From Rachycentron canadum (lineage: Eukaryota > Chordata > Actinopteri > Carangiformes > Rachycentridae), in the NCBI GenBank assembly GCA_038496675.1, contig CM076663.1:13848954-13912953 (forward strand): a stretch of 64,000 nt of DNA. Direction: 5' to 3'. A model generated the notes under the pieces. The model was not told the DNA's origin, ran no database searches, and saw only the letters and a program-made list of their open reading frames with translations. Shown here piece by piece: positions 26,800-38,100 of the stretch. The position numbers and the translations under genes are program-made. Each line of letters opens with the position of its first letter. Positions within the stretch are counted from its first letter, which is position 1.

Positions 26800-27260
26800 T
26801 GTCATTTCACCCTCAATTATTAGAAGTATTGACAAAATGTTTTCTCCCGTCTCTCCGTCCTAATGCAGGGCGTTAAATGCCAAGCTCCACGGGATCGATG
26901 TTGAACAAAGCAGCCAGCTGCAGTGGCGTTCAATATGAAGGAGATATTTGGGACAATTTGTGGGTTTTTATCCAAGTGAGGCTTTTTTTCCATTCTCATA
27001 AATGCAGGCATAATTAGGGTAATTTTTGATGTAGCCCGCTGATTACAGCGTTTTTACCGTCAAAGATAATTACCTGTAATTTTCTACCACTTTTAATACT
27101 AAAAGGCATCTTTATTTGGATTTGAGGTAGCACAGATGGAACAAAAGGGAAAATTATTCGGTTATTCATATACAAATTGCTGAGGAGAGTGAGCGCTCGG
27201 GATATTATCTGAAATTACAACGCTGAAAAGCTCCATGCAGCTGTCAAGTCGCGGATGTCC
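26800..27260. promoter_or_regulatory. Candidate dlx5/6 intergenic enhancer (I56-type), dlx6a-proximal
   Basis: This repeat-free block in the space between the convergent dlx6a and dlx5a genes carries dense TAAT cores: GGCATAATTAGGGTAATTTT near 27008, AAAGATAATTACCTGTAATT near 27063 and AAAATTATTCGG near 27150. Vertebrate Dlx5/6 clusters carry two deeply conserved enhancers here, I56i and I56ii, bound by Dlx proteins. Position and motif content fit one of them. I cannot say which without alignment. Confidence 0.5.
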
Positions 27261-27474
27261 CACTGGCGCGCATTCAGCCCTACCTGGGCCCCCAGGCTGG
27301 GGGGCCTATCTGCTCCTGGGCCATGTGCACCCGATCTGCGGGCTGCAGGGAGCCCGGCAGCAGCAGGTCGAGTAAACACCAGCGGAGCTCATAAATACAC
27401 ATGTTGTGCACATTCAGCTCCGAGAACTGACAGGTTTCATCGTGTTGTGCAAATGAAAAATGAGCAAAGTCAAC

Positions 27475-27521
<47 letters not shown>
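27475..27521 (+). repeat. (GATA)n microsatellite
   Basis: About 11 tandem GATA/TAGA units between the two candidate intergenic enhancers. Likely polymorphic. Confidence 0.95.
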
Positions 27522-27735
27522 GGTGGTAAAGTGCAGCAGAGTGACAGAGACATGTCTGGGGGTGGGGGTGGGGGGGCAGGGAGGGAGGGATGTGTCACTA
27601 TAGCTGATTCACTAAAGGAGACTTCTCACATAAAAGCTCCCGTAGCACCTGGCAAGATTTCACACAACATTACCAAAACAGCAACCAGAACAAATCTCGT
27701 AAAGACATCCATTATTCTCTCCAACAAAATAGAAT

Positions 27736-27793
27736 AATAAAAAAAACAAAACAAAACAAAAAAACCAAACAAACAAACAAACAAACAAAAAAC
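27736..27793 (+). repeat. A-rich (AAAC)n-like simple repeat
   Basis: Imperfect AAAAC/AAAC units, ending in five or so clean CAAA units. Noncoding. Confidence 0.8.
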
Positions 27794-28039
27794 ATAAACT
27801 CCAGAATATCTCCACTCCCCTGCTGACAGATAGGACTAAAGCCCAGAACTTACTGGAGAGTGATTTTCAGTCAAGAGTCTCGCAGCCTCCTCTAAGACCA
27901 GGAACAGTCACAGGACAGAAGATATAAGACTCATCCTTACCTTGCTCCGCTTCTCTAACACAGACTAACCAAAAAAGCTCTGCACCGCTTTACTGCTGGT
28001 GGTTGAATAAGCAAATCCAGGTGGGAAAGTGTTTGCACA

Positions 28040-28275
28040 CCCCGGTAAGCTCTTATATATTGCCTGCAAAATTAGCTGTTATTACTGTCACTGTTTAGTG
28101 ATGGCGAGCTTGAAAAAAAGCCCTCTGCAATCAAGAACCAAGCGCATCTTTGCAAATTATAGGTAATTGTCAATGTCCAGATTATGATAATGGAGGCTCT
28201 AATCCTGGAGAATAATTATTGTGGAGTGTTACAGTTGAAGCTGTCCAGTAAAGCTAACTGTCATTATTTAGACTC
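28040..28275. promoter_or_regulatory. Candidate dlx5/6 intergenic enhancer (I56-type), central
   Basis: A complex AT-balanced block with the words AAAATTAGCTGTTATTACTG near 28069, GCAAATTATAGGTAATTG near 28152, ATTATGATAATGGAGG near 28181 and GAGAATAATTATTGTGG near 28209. It contains many TAAT cores and an octamer-like TTTGCAAAT. No coding frame exists. It sits between the convergent dlx genes, where the known I56 enhancers lie. It is followed at once by two GT microsatellites. Confidence 0.5.
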
Positions 28276-28360
28276 GATTTGCAAAACGGGGGGAAACTAG
28301 CTGAGTGGAAAATGTTCGGTTGGAAATAAACGGGGGCTCTCGATATAATGGCACCACTAG

Positions 28361-28363
28361 TGT

Positions 28364-28462
<99 letters not shown>

Positions 28463-28471
28463 GGAGAGAGA
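28361..28471 (+). repeat. Compound (GT)n-(GA)n microsatellite
   Basis: A GT run, a short GA run, a second GT run and a final GA run in about 110 bases. Noncoding; likely length-polymorphic. Confidence 0.95.
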
Positions 28472-28701
28472 TGGATGGATAGAGACATACAGTAGTGGTG
28501 TGTGTCCATGAGAGATATAGAGGTCTGTGTGCACAACTGTGCCCGCGCCTTGGGTGCGCGCACGTGCAATGTGAAAATCTAAATTTCTGGAGTGACCTGC
28601 TCTCATTGTAATTACACTGAGTCTGCAGCAGAAATTAGACTGAAAACAACAACAACAAGCAGCGTGCAGTTTTAGATTAAGAGGGTTTTTAAAGACTTTA
28701 G

Positions 28702-28704
<3 letters not shown>

Positions 28705-28742
<38 letters not shown>
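28705..28742 (+). repeat. (GT)n microsatellite
   Basis: About 19 perfect GT units followed by three TAG units. Confidence 0.95.
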
Positions 28743-28744
<2 letters not shown>

Positions 28745-30443
28745 TAGTAGGCTGCAATCAGGAAAAGGAAGAGGAATCTGTGTCAGGTGGAAATGGTAAC
28801 ATGCATGGGTCAGTGTGGGTCAGATGCAGTATTGTTTAGCGTGTTCGTGTGTTGTGTTGGGGGGGGCACAGGGAGGCGGGAGGAGGGATTTAATGCAACA
28901 TTTGTAAAAAGTGACTTATATGATTTTTGTGCATATGGCCGGGCAAATTCAATTAGATCAATTTTCAAAGCCCCAATGTTTCTCACAGTGGCGCGGTTTG
29001 TTCAGCGGTTTGCAGCAGCAACGCTGGTATGACTGCCTGCTAATAACATGGTGAAACTGTGGAGGTTTTTCTCCTTCTTTCTTCTTCGTCCTTCTTTTTT
29101 TTTTTTTTTTTTTATTCTACCCGGAAGGTGGGCTGCGGCCGGGACTGGCAGAGCTCTGGAGCCGGTCTACCCCCACAGGAATGCGGATTGTCTCAGATCT
29201 CCGTGCCGCCCCCCTCGCCTCCTCTCTGCCATTCAAAGCGGCTAATTGTAGGGGACACAAAGCGAGAGCGACTGCAGACTGTCTGCTGCAAGAGGCAAGA
29301 AGCAAGAGGCAGGCATTTTCTTTCCAGACCAGCTGGAACCAACTGAAAGGCTCAGTCAGGTTCTCCAGGAAAATACCATCTAAATGATAAAAGGGTGATC
29401 AGACACAATAGTAAATATAATGATAACGATATTATTATTGTATTATAATGACAATAATAATTATTATCATCATTACGATTACCTATTATTCAAGGATTTC
29501 AAACTGGTAAATGTGGGGATATATTGGTGATAAAAGAACTAGGACATAATAACGACAATTTGAGTTCATTAAAAATATATGAATAATAATATTATAATAC
29601 AACACCTATGATATCACTAAAATCTGATTATATCACAAAGGCTATAAATAAAAAACAATAATAGTATATATAATGATGAGGGAATCACAACAGTAATATC
29701 ACAGGGCAACTCAATCTGGTTCAAGAAGCACCAGAATTCAAAGAAGGTATAATTAAGGTGTGATTATTAGTCTTGCTGTGATAGTAGCCATGTTTTCTCA
29801 CAAAACTGTTTTCTCAAACATTTTTTGACTAATGTCTGTTTGCACTAAAATTCTTGTTCTTTTCCTTCATTATTATCTGGGCTAAATGTAGATTAAACTA
29901 AACCTGCTCACGAAGATATTTCTCATTCCCATCTCCCAAGACAATGAATAGGTTTGTCTGGTAACATCTGCAGAAATAAAAGGACACAGTCTTTAATAAA
30001 AGTAGCAAATAAAAAAATAACAGAATAAATATAGATCGTGGCTGTCGTGCCAAATGAATACTATGGAGATTAGATTTACGTTGACTATAGATAAATCATG
30101 TCAACACTGAGCAGCTGTGATTTACAACCTTGTGAGGAAAATATCACCTGAGACTCACAAACATAATTTATGTCTGTCAGTCTGAGTCGTGATTTTCAGT
30201 GTAAATAACTGAGGGTTAAAATGACAAGAGACTGTACTGAGGCCGGAGGTTTCAAAGTTCCATTGTCCATTTAAACGTTTAATATTCTTCCAAAATGCAA
30301 TAAATTACATGCACACATTTACACATTTTACACGTTTTCTTCTATGACTGTCATCAAATACATTGCATATTCCTCTGAAATTTGAACACGAGTCCCATAG
30401 AAGGAGAAAAAAAAAAAAGGTTTGATATGAACAACAGGGTTTT
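28745..30443. other. dlx5a-proximal part of the dlx6a-dlx5a spacer, including probable dlx5a 3' UTR
   Basis: Contains a T run at about 29094-29114, a GC-balanced block (29120-29380) and an AT-rich stretch (29400-29700) with ATTATT-type low complexity. The dlx5a 3' UTR must begin at 30443 going left. A minus-strand ATTAAA lies near 30280 and another near 29992, but I cannot fix the poly(A) site. No gene was seen. Confidence 0.4.
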
Positions 30444-31919
30444 TCAATATAACGTCCCCGCTCCAAGAGCCAATGAGTGCTGTATCGAGTTAGGGGTCTG
30501 CAGGTGGGAAGTCATGGAGCCTGCGGCTGAGGTGTACCATGACCCCGAGTTTTCCAAAAAGTTAGTAGCCGACGTGTTGATGCTTTGTGGCTGTAGGCTG
30601 TGCGGCCTGGTGGGGCCCTGTGTGTCCCAGACGGCCGGGGACTGTGGAGAGTTGCACGCCATGGGGTCGCTGGAGCTGGGGCTGTGCTCAGGTGGAAGTT
30701 CGCCGTTTTTCATGATCTTCTTCATTTTTGATCTCCTGTTCTGGAACCAAATTTTGACCTGGAGAAAATCGAAAAGCACCACACTTTTAATGTCTCATAG
30801 ACAACCGCAAAACAGTAGACACGAAACACAAAGAACCGCGGTGCGTAAAGACGCACAAATGCCAAACGCTCGACAAACTATGAAGACAAAATAATTTCTC
30901 TTTAAGAGCCGTTTAAAGCATTTTAAATGCGATGTTTTGCGCATTTTCAAGTGGAAAAAGAAACAGGTTTCGATCTAAAATCTCACCTGTGTTTGTGTGA
31001 GTCCCAGTGAGGCAGCCAGCTCGGCTCTCTCCGGCAGCGCCAGGTACTGTGTGTTCTGAAACCGCCTCTGCAGGGCGGCGAGCTGGAAGCTGGAGTAGAT
31101 GGTCCGGGGCTTCCTCACTTTCTTCGGCTTGCCGTTCACCATCCTCACCTCGGGCTCGCTTATCTCTTTTTCTGCCAAAAGCAATCACGACACGAGTAAG
31201 CATGTGCTCTCATTACACACTGCAACGTTTATTAAAAATCTTTTTTTTTTTTAATGTGGGTTGTCATCTATATTCCTTTAAATCCCATATAAATCCAATT
31301 CCATAAACCGAATTAATTCCTCACTGTCAAAAAAAGGAAAACATGCATTGTCTTAAAACTTTAAAATCACGTGGTTTAAAATACAAATAAACTCCTTATT
31401 TTTTATCTTCAGCTTCAATTTCCACATATCTGTTTTTTGTTTAAGCAGAACAAATTATAAATAATAAGATGGATAAAAATGAGACTGTATGTATTAATAA
31501 CACGATCCCGACCACTAAAACAATAATCTGCTGTTAGGATGATAAAACCTGCGGCCCGTACCTTGCGGACTCGGCTGGGCTGGCACTCTGCTGTAAGTCC
31601 CGGCATACTGGTGGTAGGCAGGGGTCGTGTACGAGCTGTAGTCAGTGTAGGATTTTGTCGAGTAATTTCCAGCGGACGAATTTACACCCGGGTACTGGTA
31701 CTGGTAGGCATTCAGAGGCTTTCCGTACGAGGTGGAGCTGGGCGAGCAGTAGCCGTGAGAGACTCCACCGGCCGGGCTGTAGTAGCCAGAATCCGTGGCG
31801 GTGGACTCGGGTAAAGTAGGAGATTCCTGAGACGGATGGTGCATGGCGGAGAGTTGAAAGGAGCTCTGGAAGTCTGCGGGTTTCACACTCGGGATCCTCC
31901 GGTCGAATACTCCAGTCAT
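30444..31919 (-). CDS. dlx5a: Dlx5 homeodomain transcription factor (dlx5a), 3 coding exons, complete
   Basis: Distal-less family transcription factor acting with Dlx6 in branchial arch, skeletal, otic and forebrain development. Minus-strand coding exons are 31919-31562, 31171-30987 and 30758-30444, with GT-AG introns and matching phases, giving 285 aa, close to the family length. The start gives MTGVFDRRIPS, the Dlx5 N-terminus, followed by the SGYYSPAGG and GYCSPSSTSYGK blocks of the Dlx N-terminal domain. The homeodomain is at ~137-196 (RKPRTIYSSFQLAALQRRF), preceded by a basic GKPKKV stretch. The C-terminus has PPEHSPSSSDPMACNSPQSP and ends LALGAGTLY as in Dlx5. In helix 3 it reads WFQNRRSKMKK, whereas I recall WFQNKRSKIKK in mammals. 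It is convergent with dlx6a and divergent from ago2. Confidence 0.97.
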
Positions 31920-32180
31920 ACTTCGAGGGCGAGCGCGTGGGTTTGTTTTATTTAATTATCAAAAATAAGATGAAGCTGTCTGACTCCAAAGTGGTGTGAA
32001 AATTACACGGGCATTGTTGAAAGGCTCTCAGGCCGTCGAGCTCTGGTGTAGACTGCAGCCCGCCTCGCAGCAAAGACTTGGTTAAATCCTAAATCGCGCT
32101 CTTACGCACTGCAGGGAGGATCTGGTTCCATTGGCCAAGGCGCACACAGACACAGCTACACCCAATTCACTCAGCCAGCT

Positions 32181-32188
32181 TTCTTATA
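32181..32188 (-). promoter_or_regulatory. dlx5a: TATA-like box for dlx5a
   Basis: On the minus strand the sequence reads TATAAGAA, about 265 bases upstream of the dlx5a ATG. A TATA element here would put the start of transcription near 32155 and give a 5' UTR of roughly 235 bases. No other TATA candidate closer to the gene was noticed. Confidence 0.4.
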
Positions 32189-33108
32189 GGGGGGAAACCA
32201 CCCGGCCTATGTGGCTGCATTGTTGTGTTTTTATTCCATCAATCAATGGGAGCAATTAAAGTGTTTTCAGAAGGATGAATTAGACGGACAAAACCTCATT
32301 ACCAAAAAGGCCTCCTGCCTTAAGACTGACCGATTATTACGATTCTCTTCATTATTCTCTATTTATGCATTTTATTAAAGCAGATTCAGTGTTATTTTAT
32401 TAAATTAGTTAGAGGAAATAACATCAAAATAATAGCAGAGACTCAACGTTACAGACACCTCATTTCAAAGAGAAATAAAAAATAAATCCCAGTTACCTGA
32501 GGTCGATCGTTGCGCTCATTGGTTATTTAGCTACTATTGGTAATTCAGCTAAGTCTGATAAAATAGTACATATACCCCATTACTCAAAGTATAGACTCAC
32601 ATCCAACAGAGTGTAACATGTGCAGTATCTGCAAAATATTATTAGATTATCCATCATTTTCAATGTGTTAAATGTAATGTATTCAGCAACTGACAATAGG
32701 TAGACTCCCACCAGACCACAAAATCAACTTTCCCCATCCGTGCCAAATGGTCTGTGATTGGTAATGCATAACAATGCTAGTATTGACCAGCCTCTCCCAA
32801 ATGGGTCATTAACAGATTTATTCATCTTATCTTAAACCTGCTGCCGAGCAAAACCAATGCTCAGTCCCTCAGTCCACACATTCAGTGGTGAACAGCGCCG
32901 ACCAGTGGAGAAACTGGAGAGCTGCGCGCCAAGATCACAACAGGAGCACAACAACAAAGACGGCTTGTATTTAGGCAAAGAGAAATGGATGATGAATCAG
33001 AGCTCGCTGTTCAAAGTTTAAAAATCAAAAGCAAAATCAATCAAAAGCAAACGAAAGGTAGAACAAACCAAACTGCCCAAATGGATTTCATGTCTTGATG
33101 TATTCAGT

Positions 33109-33150
33109 GTGACATTGTATCTGGTGATATATATTACCAGATACAATGCA
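33109..33150. repeat. Near-perfect inverted repeat (about 19-base arms)
   Basis: The left arm ATTGTATCTGGTGATATAT is mirrored by ATATTACCAGATACAAT, with one mismatch and almost no loop. As a result both strands read a near-identical peptide across it, which shows the symmetry. It could form a cruciform or hairpin, or be the core of a short palindromic mobile element. Confidence 0.8.
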
Positions 33151-35122
33151 TCCACTAGTGTCATAGTTAAAGCGAGGAGGGAAATGAAGTACAGCATAAG
33201 ACTACAGGAGACTGAGCTGCAGTACAGTTTACTATACATTACTACAAAAACTACAGCTAGATCGTTAGAAAATAAAAACTGGAGACTTGTACTTTTGTAT
33301 GCAAAATGTTTCTCCTAATGAAATTTTTATATATTTATATCTTGATTTTTGATGTGAAAATAAGTAAATTTAAATGAATTTACTTTATTGTTTCAAATAA
33401 AAAAAACAAAACATTGCAGCAAATAGGCACAAAGTGATTTTTATTTCATGAACTTAGAAGGCAGGGAAAAAAATAGACAGTAATTGTGAAACACAATTTT
33501 ATTCATTTGTTACACCTTAGTTGGCTCATTGTGGACTTGTAAGCCAGGAAATTAATGTAAATTAGAACTGTGGAAGTGACGGCAAGATTTGAAAGACGAT
33601 AAGACGATAAGACTTTGTTTGGCAGAAAAGCAAAGTAAACCCAACATATGACTGCTACACAGCTAGAGGAAGGTTTAGCTGATACAGGAGTGGCAGTGCA
33701 CCATTCAAAGGTGTTTTTGGAGGAAGACAAGAAAAGGGGGAAAAGAAAAATAATATCTTGTCAACTGTTAGGGGGTGGGGTGGCAATCTTATTCTTTAGG
33801 ATTGTGTGGTAGCCAATACCTCTGGAAATATTGCAAAGAGAATAATGCAGACCACTAAACATCAGCACATTCTGGATGCAAAAGTCAATGCAGAAAATGA
33901 GAAGCGAAAAGTTGCTGACTTCTACAACAGGTAGGAGCAGGCCTCAAAGTCCTATTTCACTATTGCTATTTCAAAAGACACAAGCTGAAATGTTTGATAC
34001 AACATTCACAGCTGCCTGAGTTGAACATCATTGAAAACCTGTGCATACAGGACAGCCTGAGATAATCTCAGGACTTCAAGTGATCTGCAGTAAGAGAGGG
34101 TGAAAACTCAAGAAAAGAAAGAATCTAAACTGGTACAAAGTGTTTGCATGTCTGCTGCAGGCATGAAAAACAACAAAAAAATAAATAACTGACATTCTTT
34201 TCACATGAAAAAATAATGTGAATAAAAATATGGAATTTGCCCAACGGTATAAAAATAATAGCCACACACTGTTATGTTTTTCTTTAATCAACACCTAGCA
34301 ACTAGACCAAGCTAACACAGCTTACCTTGTTTGCCACCCCGGAAATACTTACCCCACATCGTCCACGAAGTTCTTCCTGTGATAGCCTGCTTGTTGACAA
34401 GTTTCTATCGACTCTGTTTACGGCTCCAATTTTCTTTTAAACATAATAATATTGTTAGCCACGCAGTCTAACGCCACATATAGAGATATTTTTGATATAT
34501 TTCATCAAGAAAACTAGCGTTGCTGTGGTTAGGCGATTTGAATCGGGGTCAAGGCTGAAAGCGCGCAGCGTGCGTCTGACGTCACTAAAGAGCCCAAACA
34601 GCAAGATAATTCACCCCCCTGCCACTCGTGTCTAAAGCCACACTGGTGTTTTGCCGCGATTTAAAATCAGAAAAGTTTCTACAAGTAACAGTACATGTTT
34701 TTCACACGAGTCTTAACACCACAACAACTCAACTGATTACCCTAGTGAGATAAACATGTCGTTTGTAAAATAAGACTACAATAAAAGATATACCCCATTC
34801 ATGAGGGTTTTGGTTTCTAAATGGGAAGTGACCAAAGACGGAAGTAGATCGTAGGGAAACCTCTTGCCTCGCATGGCTCTTTTCTATACTATCTTTTCAC
34901 TCGGCTCCTGTTTTGTGTGTTGGGGGGATGGGGCCGTGCCGAGGATGAGAGACTTCAAATATTTACCACTTGGCTTACTAAATATCTCTATTTCCGAACT
35001 GGACTTCATCCCTCGCTCTTATATGTATTAATACTTTTCGACCACGTATGAGTTTCGGTGGAATTTGGCCAAAATAAAGTGGAGTATCTGTACGTCCACG
35101 ACACGCTTAAAAAGTCGACAAA

Positions 35123-38100
35123 ATGTATTCCTCTGCTGGAGGTAAGTGCTGTAGCTAACATTAGCATCGGCTAATTGATGCAGCTAGCAAATATTAACTC
35201 ACTAGTTGCTGCATTTCGCTCTCACATTGGAGCGAGTCCTCGTTGAAACACTGACTCTGCTACGGTTTCATTTAGCTAGTTATCACAAAAGTCAACAAAT
35301 CCCTCCCAAAGAAAATCTAGTTCAAGTCCTAAGCAAAGGCATTAGTAGTAGAGGTAAGCTTAGCTAGCGTACAACAACGAGCTGCTGTTAGCCAAGTTAG
35401 CTTAAGCCGGACCTCGTTTCCCGAAGTTGTTAGTTAGCTTCCCGATGAAATTTCACGAGGCGACCGATTGGCGCACACGATCGTAACAAACCACACGACT
35501 ACAAACACAGATCTGTATTTTGAGTGCCTTGCGGGTTAACACTTTCAAAGTTAAAGCGATATATAGCGGCCGACGATGCTATCTAATCTAAAAACCAATC
35601 TTAGCTGTGGTTAGCTAACAGTATCCAACTTAAGTGAGGTTGATTTGGTTATGTTACACCATTTTTGCCGGCGATAATAAATTCCTCACACCACCAAATC
35701 TGTAAATGCTGCACATACCTAATGACATTGGAGATATAAATATGCCCATGAATTTTGGCTGGGGTTATGTATAGTTACAGTGTAAACAGCTGAGTCTCAT
35801 TGGGCAAGTAGATAATGTTGGAGTATTGTAGCATATGCTGATCATATAATCTTTTCTCTCAACCATTGACCCTTCGAGTAACAAACAGGACAAACAACAT
35901 CAACACTGTATTGCGTTTCAAATGTAATGTAATGTGTCAAATGTGGTAATTGTTATAGGGGTTGTTTACTGTGTTATATGTGTCGTCTTTGTTGTTGTTG
36001 AACTGAGATATATATTGACATGTAGCATTAGCCTTTTCCCAGGAGAAAGGGTGGCTTCAGCAGGGTAAGATTGCCAGCTTGCACGATTGCTTCTGTGTGC
36101 ACATTGATAAGAGTTTTGAAAAAGTCGTCCTTGATTGTGGACGACAACATTATGGAGACGATAAGAGGGCAAGACCTGCTGAACACAAAGTGTTTGTGGT
36201 GGAAATGTGCAAGTTAAGATGGAAGCACTGTATGAACCCCTTTTCTTGCTGCCAGCTACACAAAGAAATTGCTAATTTTAATTTGTTAACCATTATCGTC
36301 ACCATTTACTATGTACAAGTGCGGCGTGTATCAGGCCAAGTGGTTTTTTCAGCACTCATAACATGTAATTTTTGTCCTCTGTAGCTGCTGAGATGCTTGA
36401 GGGACCCCGTTCCTCTGGGTCACTAAGCTCTGGTAAGCATTTCCCATATTTGGGCTATAAAGCCTACAGCTGGTCCCAGCAATGGGCCAGTTTAACTGGC
36501 AACATAATGTTCAAAATTGTTCTTCCATCCTTTAAGCATCGCAGTATTTACGCATTCAAAGTGCATTTTAACCTTGTGGCTGAATAATGAAATCACACAG
36601 GAAATAGCGTACAGGTGTTTTGAGGCTGTATGAGAGTCTAAGAAGATGAGGCCATTATAGATATTTTCTCTAAATGCACCTCTTTTTGTGCTCTAAATAC
36701 CAGTGGACATGTACACACCGAAGGTCATTAAATAATATGTGCTATATAGTATTAGCTTATATGGGTGTTATTCTGCTTGAATGAAGCAGAGGCTGGGGCA
36801 AAAAGATAGCGCACTGAGGGGAGTAGAGACAGAACTCTGTCAGCCTGACTAACATCTGAAGTTGAAGATAATGGAGCCTCTTGGTTCAACATGTGATGAT
36901 GAAATGATGAAAGCTTATTACACCTTCACCTCAAAAAGTCAACTGGGATATAGGAAGAACATTGCAGATTTGATTTAATAAAATATTTAAATAACTTATA
37001 AATATTTGACTCTAACAAGTATAATATTTACTAAAAGAATTTGGAATATATACTCAGTTATTTATTAGATACACATATCTGAAACCAATGTAATCTAATG
37101 CAAGATTCCTGCAATGAATCCTATAAACAGTTTCACAGAGGTGTACTCAACTTCATTGAGGGTGCAGTTATTATTATTGCAGGTATTATTGGAATGTATT
37201 GCTTTATACAGACAGGTCTACTATTTTGTCCACCACATTTTATAAGTGAATGTAGGTTAAATAGCAGAAACGCTTCTCTGCCTAATACAATGGAGTTCAA
37301 ATTCACCACAATCTACATCCTACAAAATTATTGTACATTTGAAAATCTTGGAGAATTTGTGCAGAATATGGTCTTTGGCACTGTTAACGCGTTTTCATAA
37401 AAAATGTTAAATCAGGAGTAAAGCCAGTTTTCATTGTCTTCTTTGAGTTGAGAAACAGAAACTGAAAGGGACACTGTTGAGTTATAGATATGTCTTGAAA
37501 CACCCTACTGGGGTTTTAAGATCTTGGGAAATGTCTTGTGCCTGTAAACTGTGATCCCAACTATGCCCCCATTTCAATGTTTTAGAACCTCCATCTTCTC
37601 CAGTGCCAGAATATGTGTTCAAGCCACCATCGCGGCCAGACTTTGGCACCATGGGCAGGACAATCAAGCTCCAGGCCAACTTCTTCGAGATGGAAATCCC
37701 CAAACTGGAGGTCTACCATTATGACATTGACATCAAGCCTGAGAAATGCCCCAGGAGGGTGAATCGGTATGCACGTGTATCGTTATGCACCTTGTACATG
37801 GGAGGTCGATGTTTCATGTGTCTTGGGAATTATGGTCATTATTATTATTATTTGTTTCCTTTTTGTTCTTAGTGAAATTGTGGAACACATGGTCCAGCAC
37901 TTTAAAACACAGATCTTTGGGGATCGAAAACCAGTGTATGATGGGAGGAAGAATCTATATACTGCCATGCCCTTGCCTATAGGCAGGGACAAAGTATGTA
38001 TTTTGTAGGATTGCCTACAACAATATAACCACCACTTTTGGACAAATATGCATTAAAATCTTAAATGGAAATGTTAGTCTAGAAAGATTACAACTTTGCC

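Larger units (their letters stand above)
31920..35122. other. Head-to-head spacer between dlx5a and ago2 (both promoters)
   Basis: The two divergent genes start 3.2 kb apart, so this region must hold the 5' UTR and promoter of each. Near dlx5a it includes a TATA-like box on the minus strand. Near ago2 the last 300-500 bases are more GC-rich. The middle (32200-34300) is AT-rich, with an imperfect palindrome at about 33109-33150. No coding gene was found. Confidence 0.5.

Noticed and set aside
28268..28606. Frames of 70-112 codons with Ser-Leu and Thr-His repeats on the minus strand
   Set aside because: Translation of GT/GA microsatellites.
30382..30894. 170-codon plus-strand frame opposite dlx5a exon 3
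   Set aside because: Antisense shadow of the dlx5a C-terminal exon; the minus frame carries the real homeodomain.
33830..34080. Possible decayed transposase fragment (a LNIIENL-like string near 34020)
   Set aside because: Resembles the Tc1-type NPIENLW motif only loosely, with stops and no inverted terminal repeats visible.
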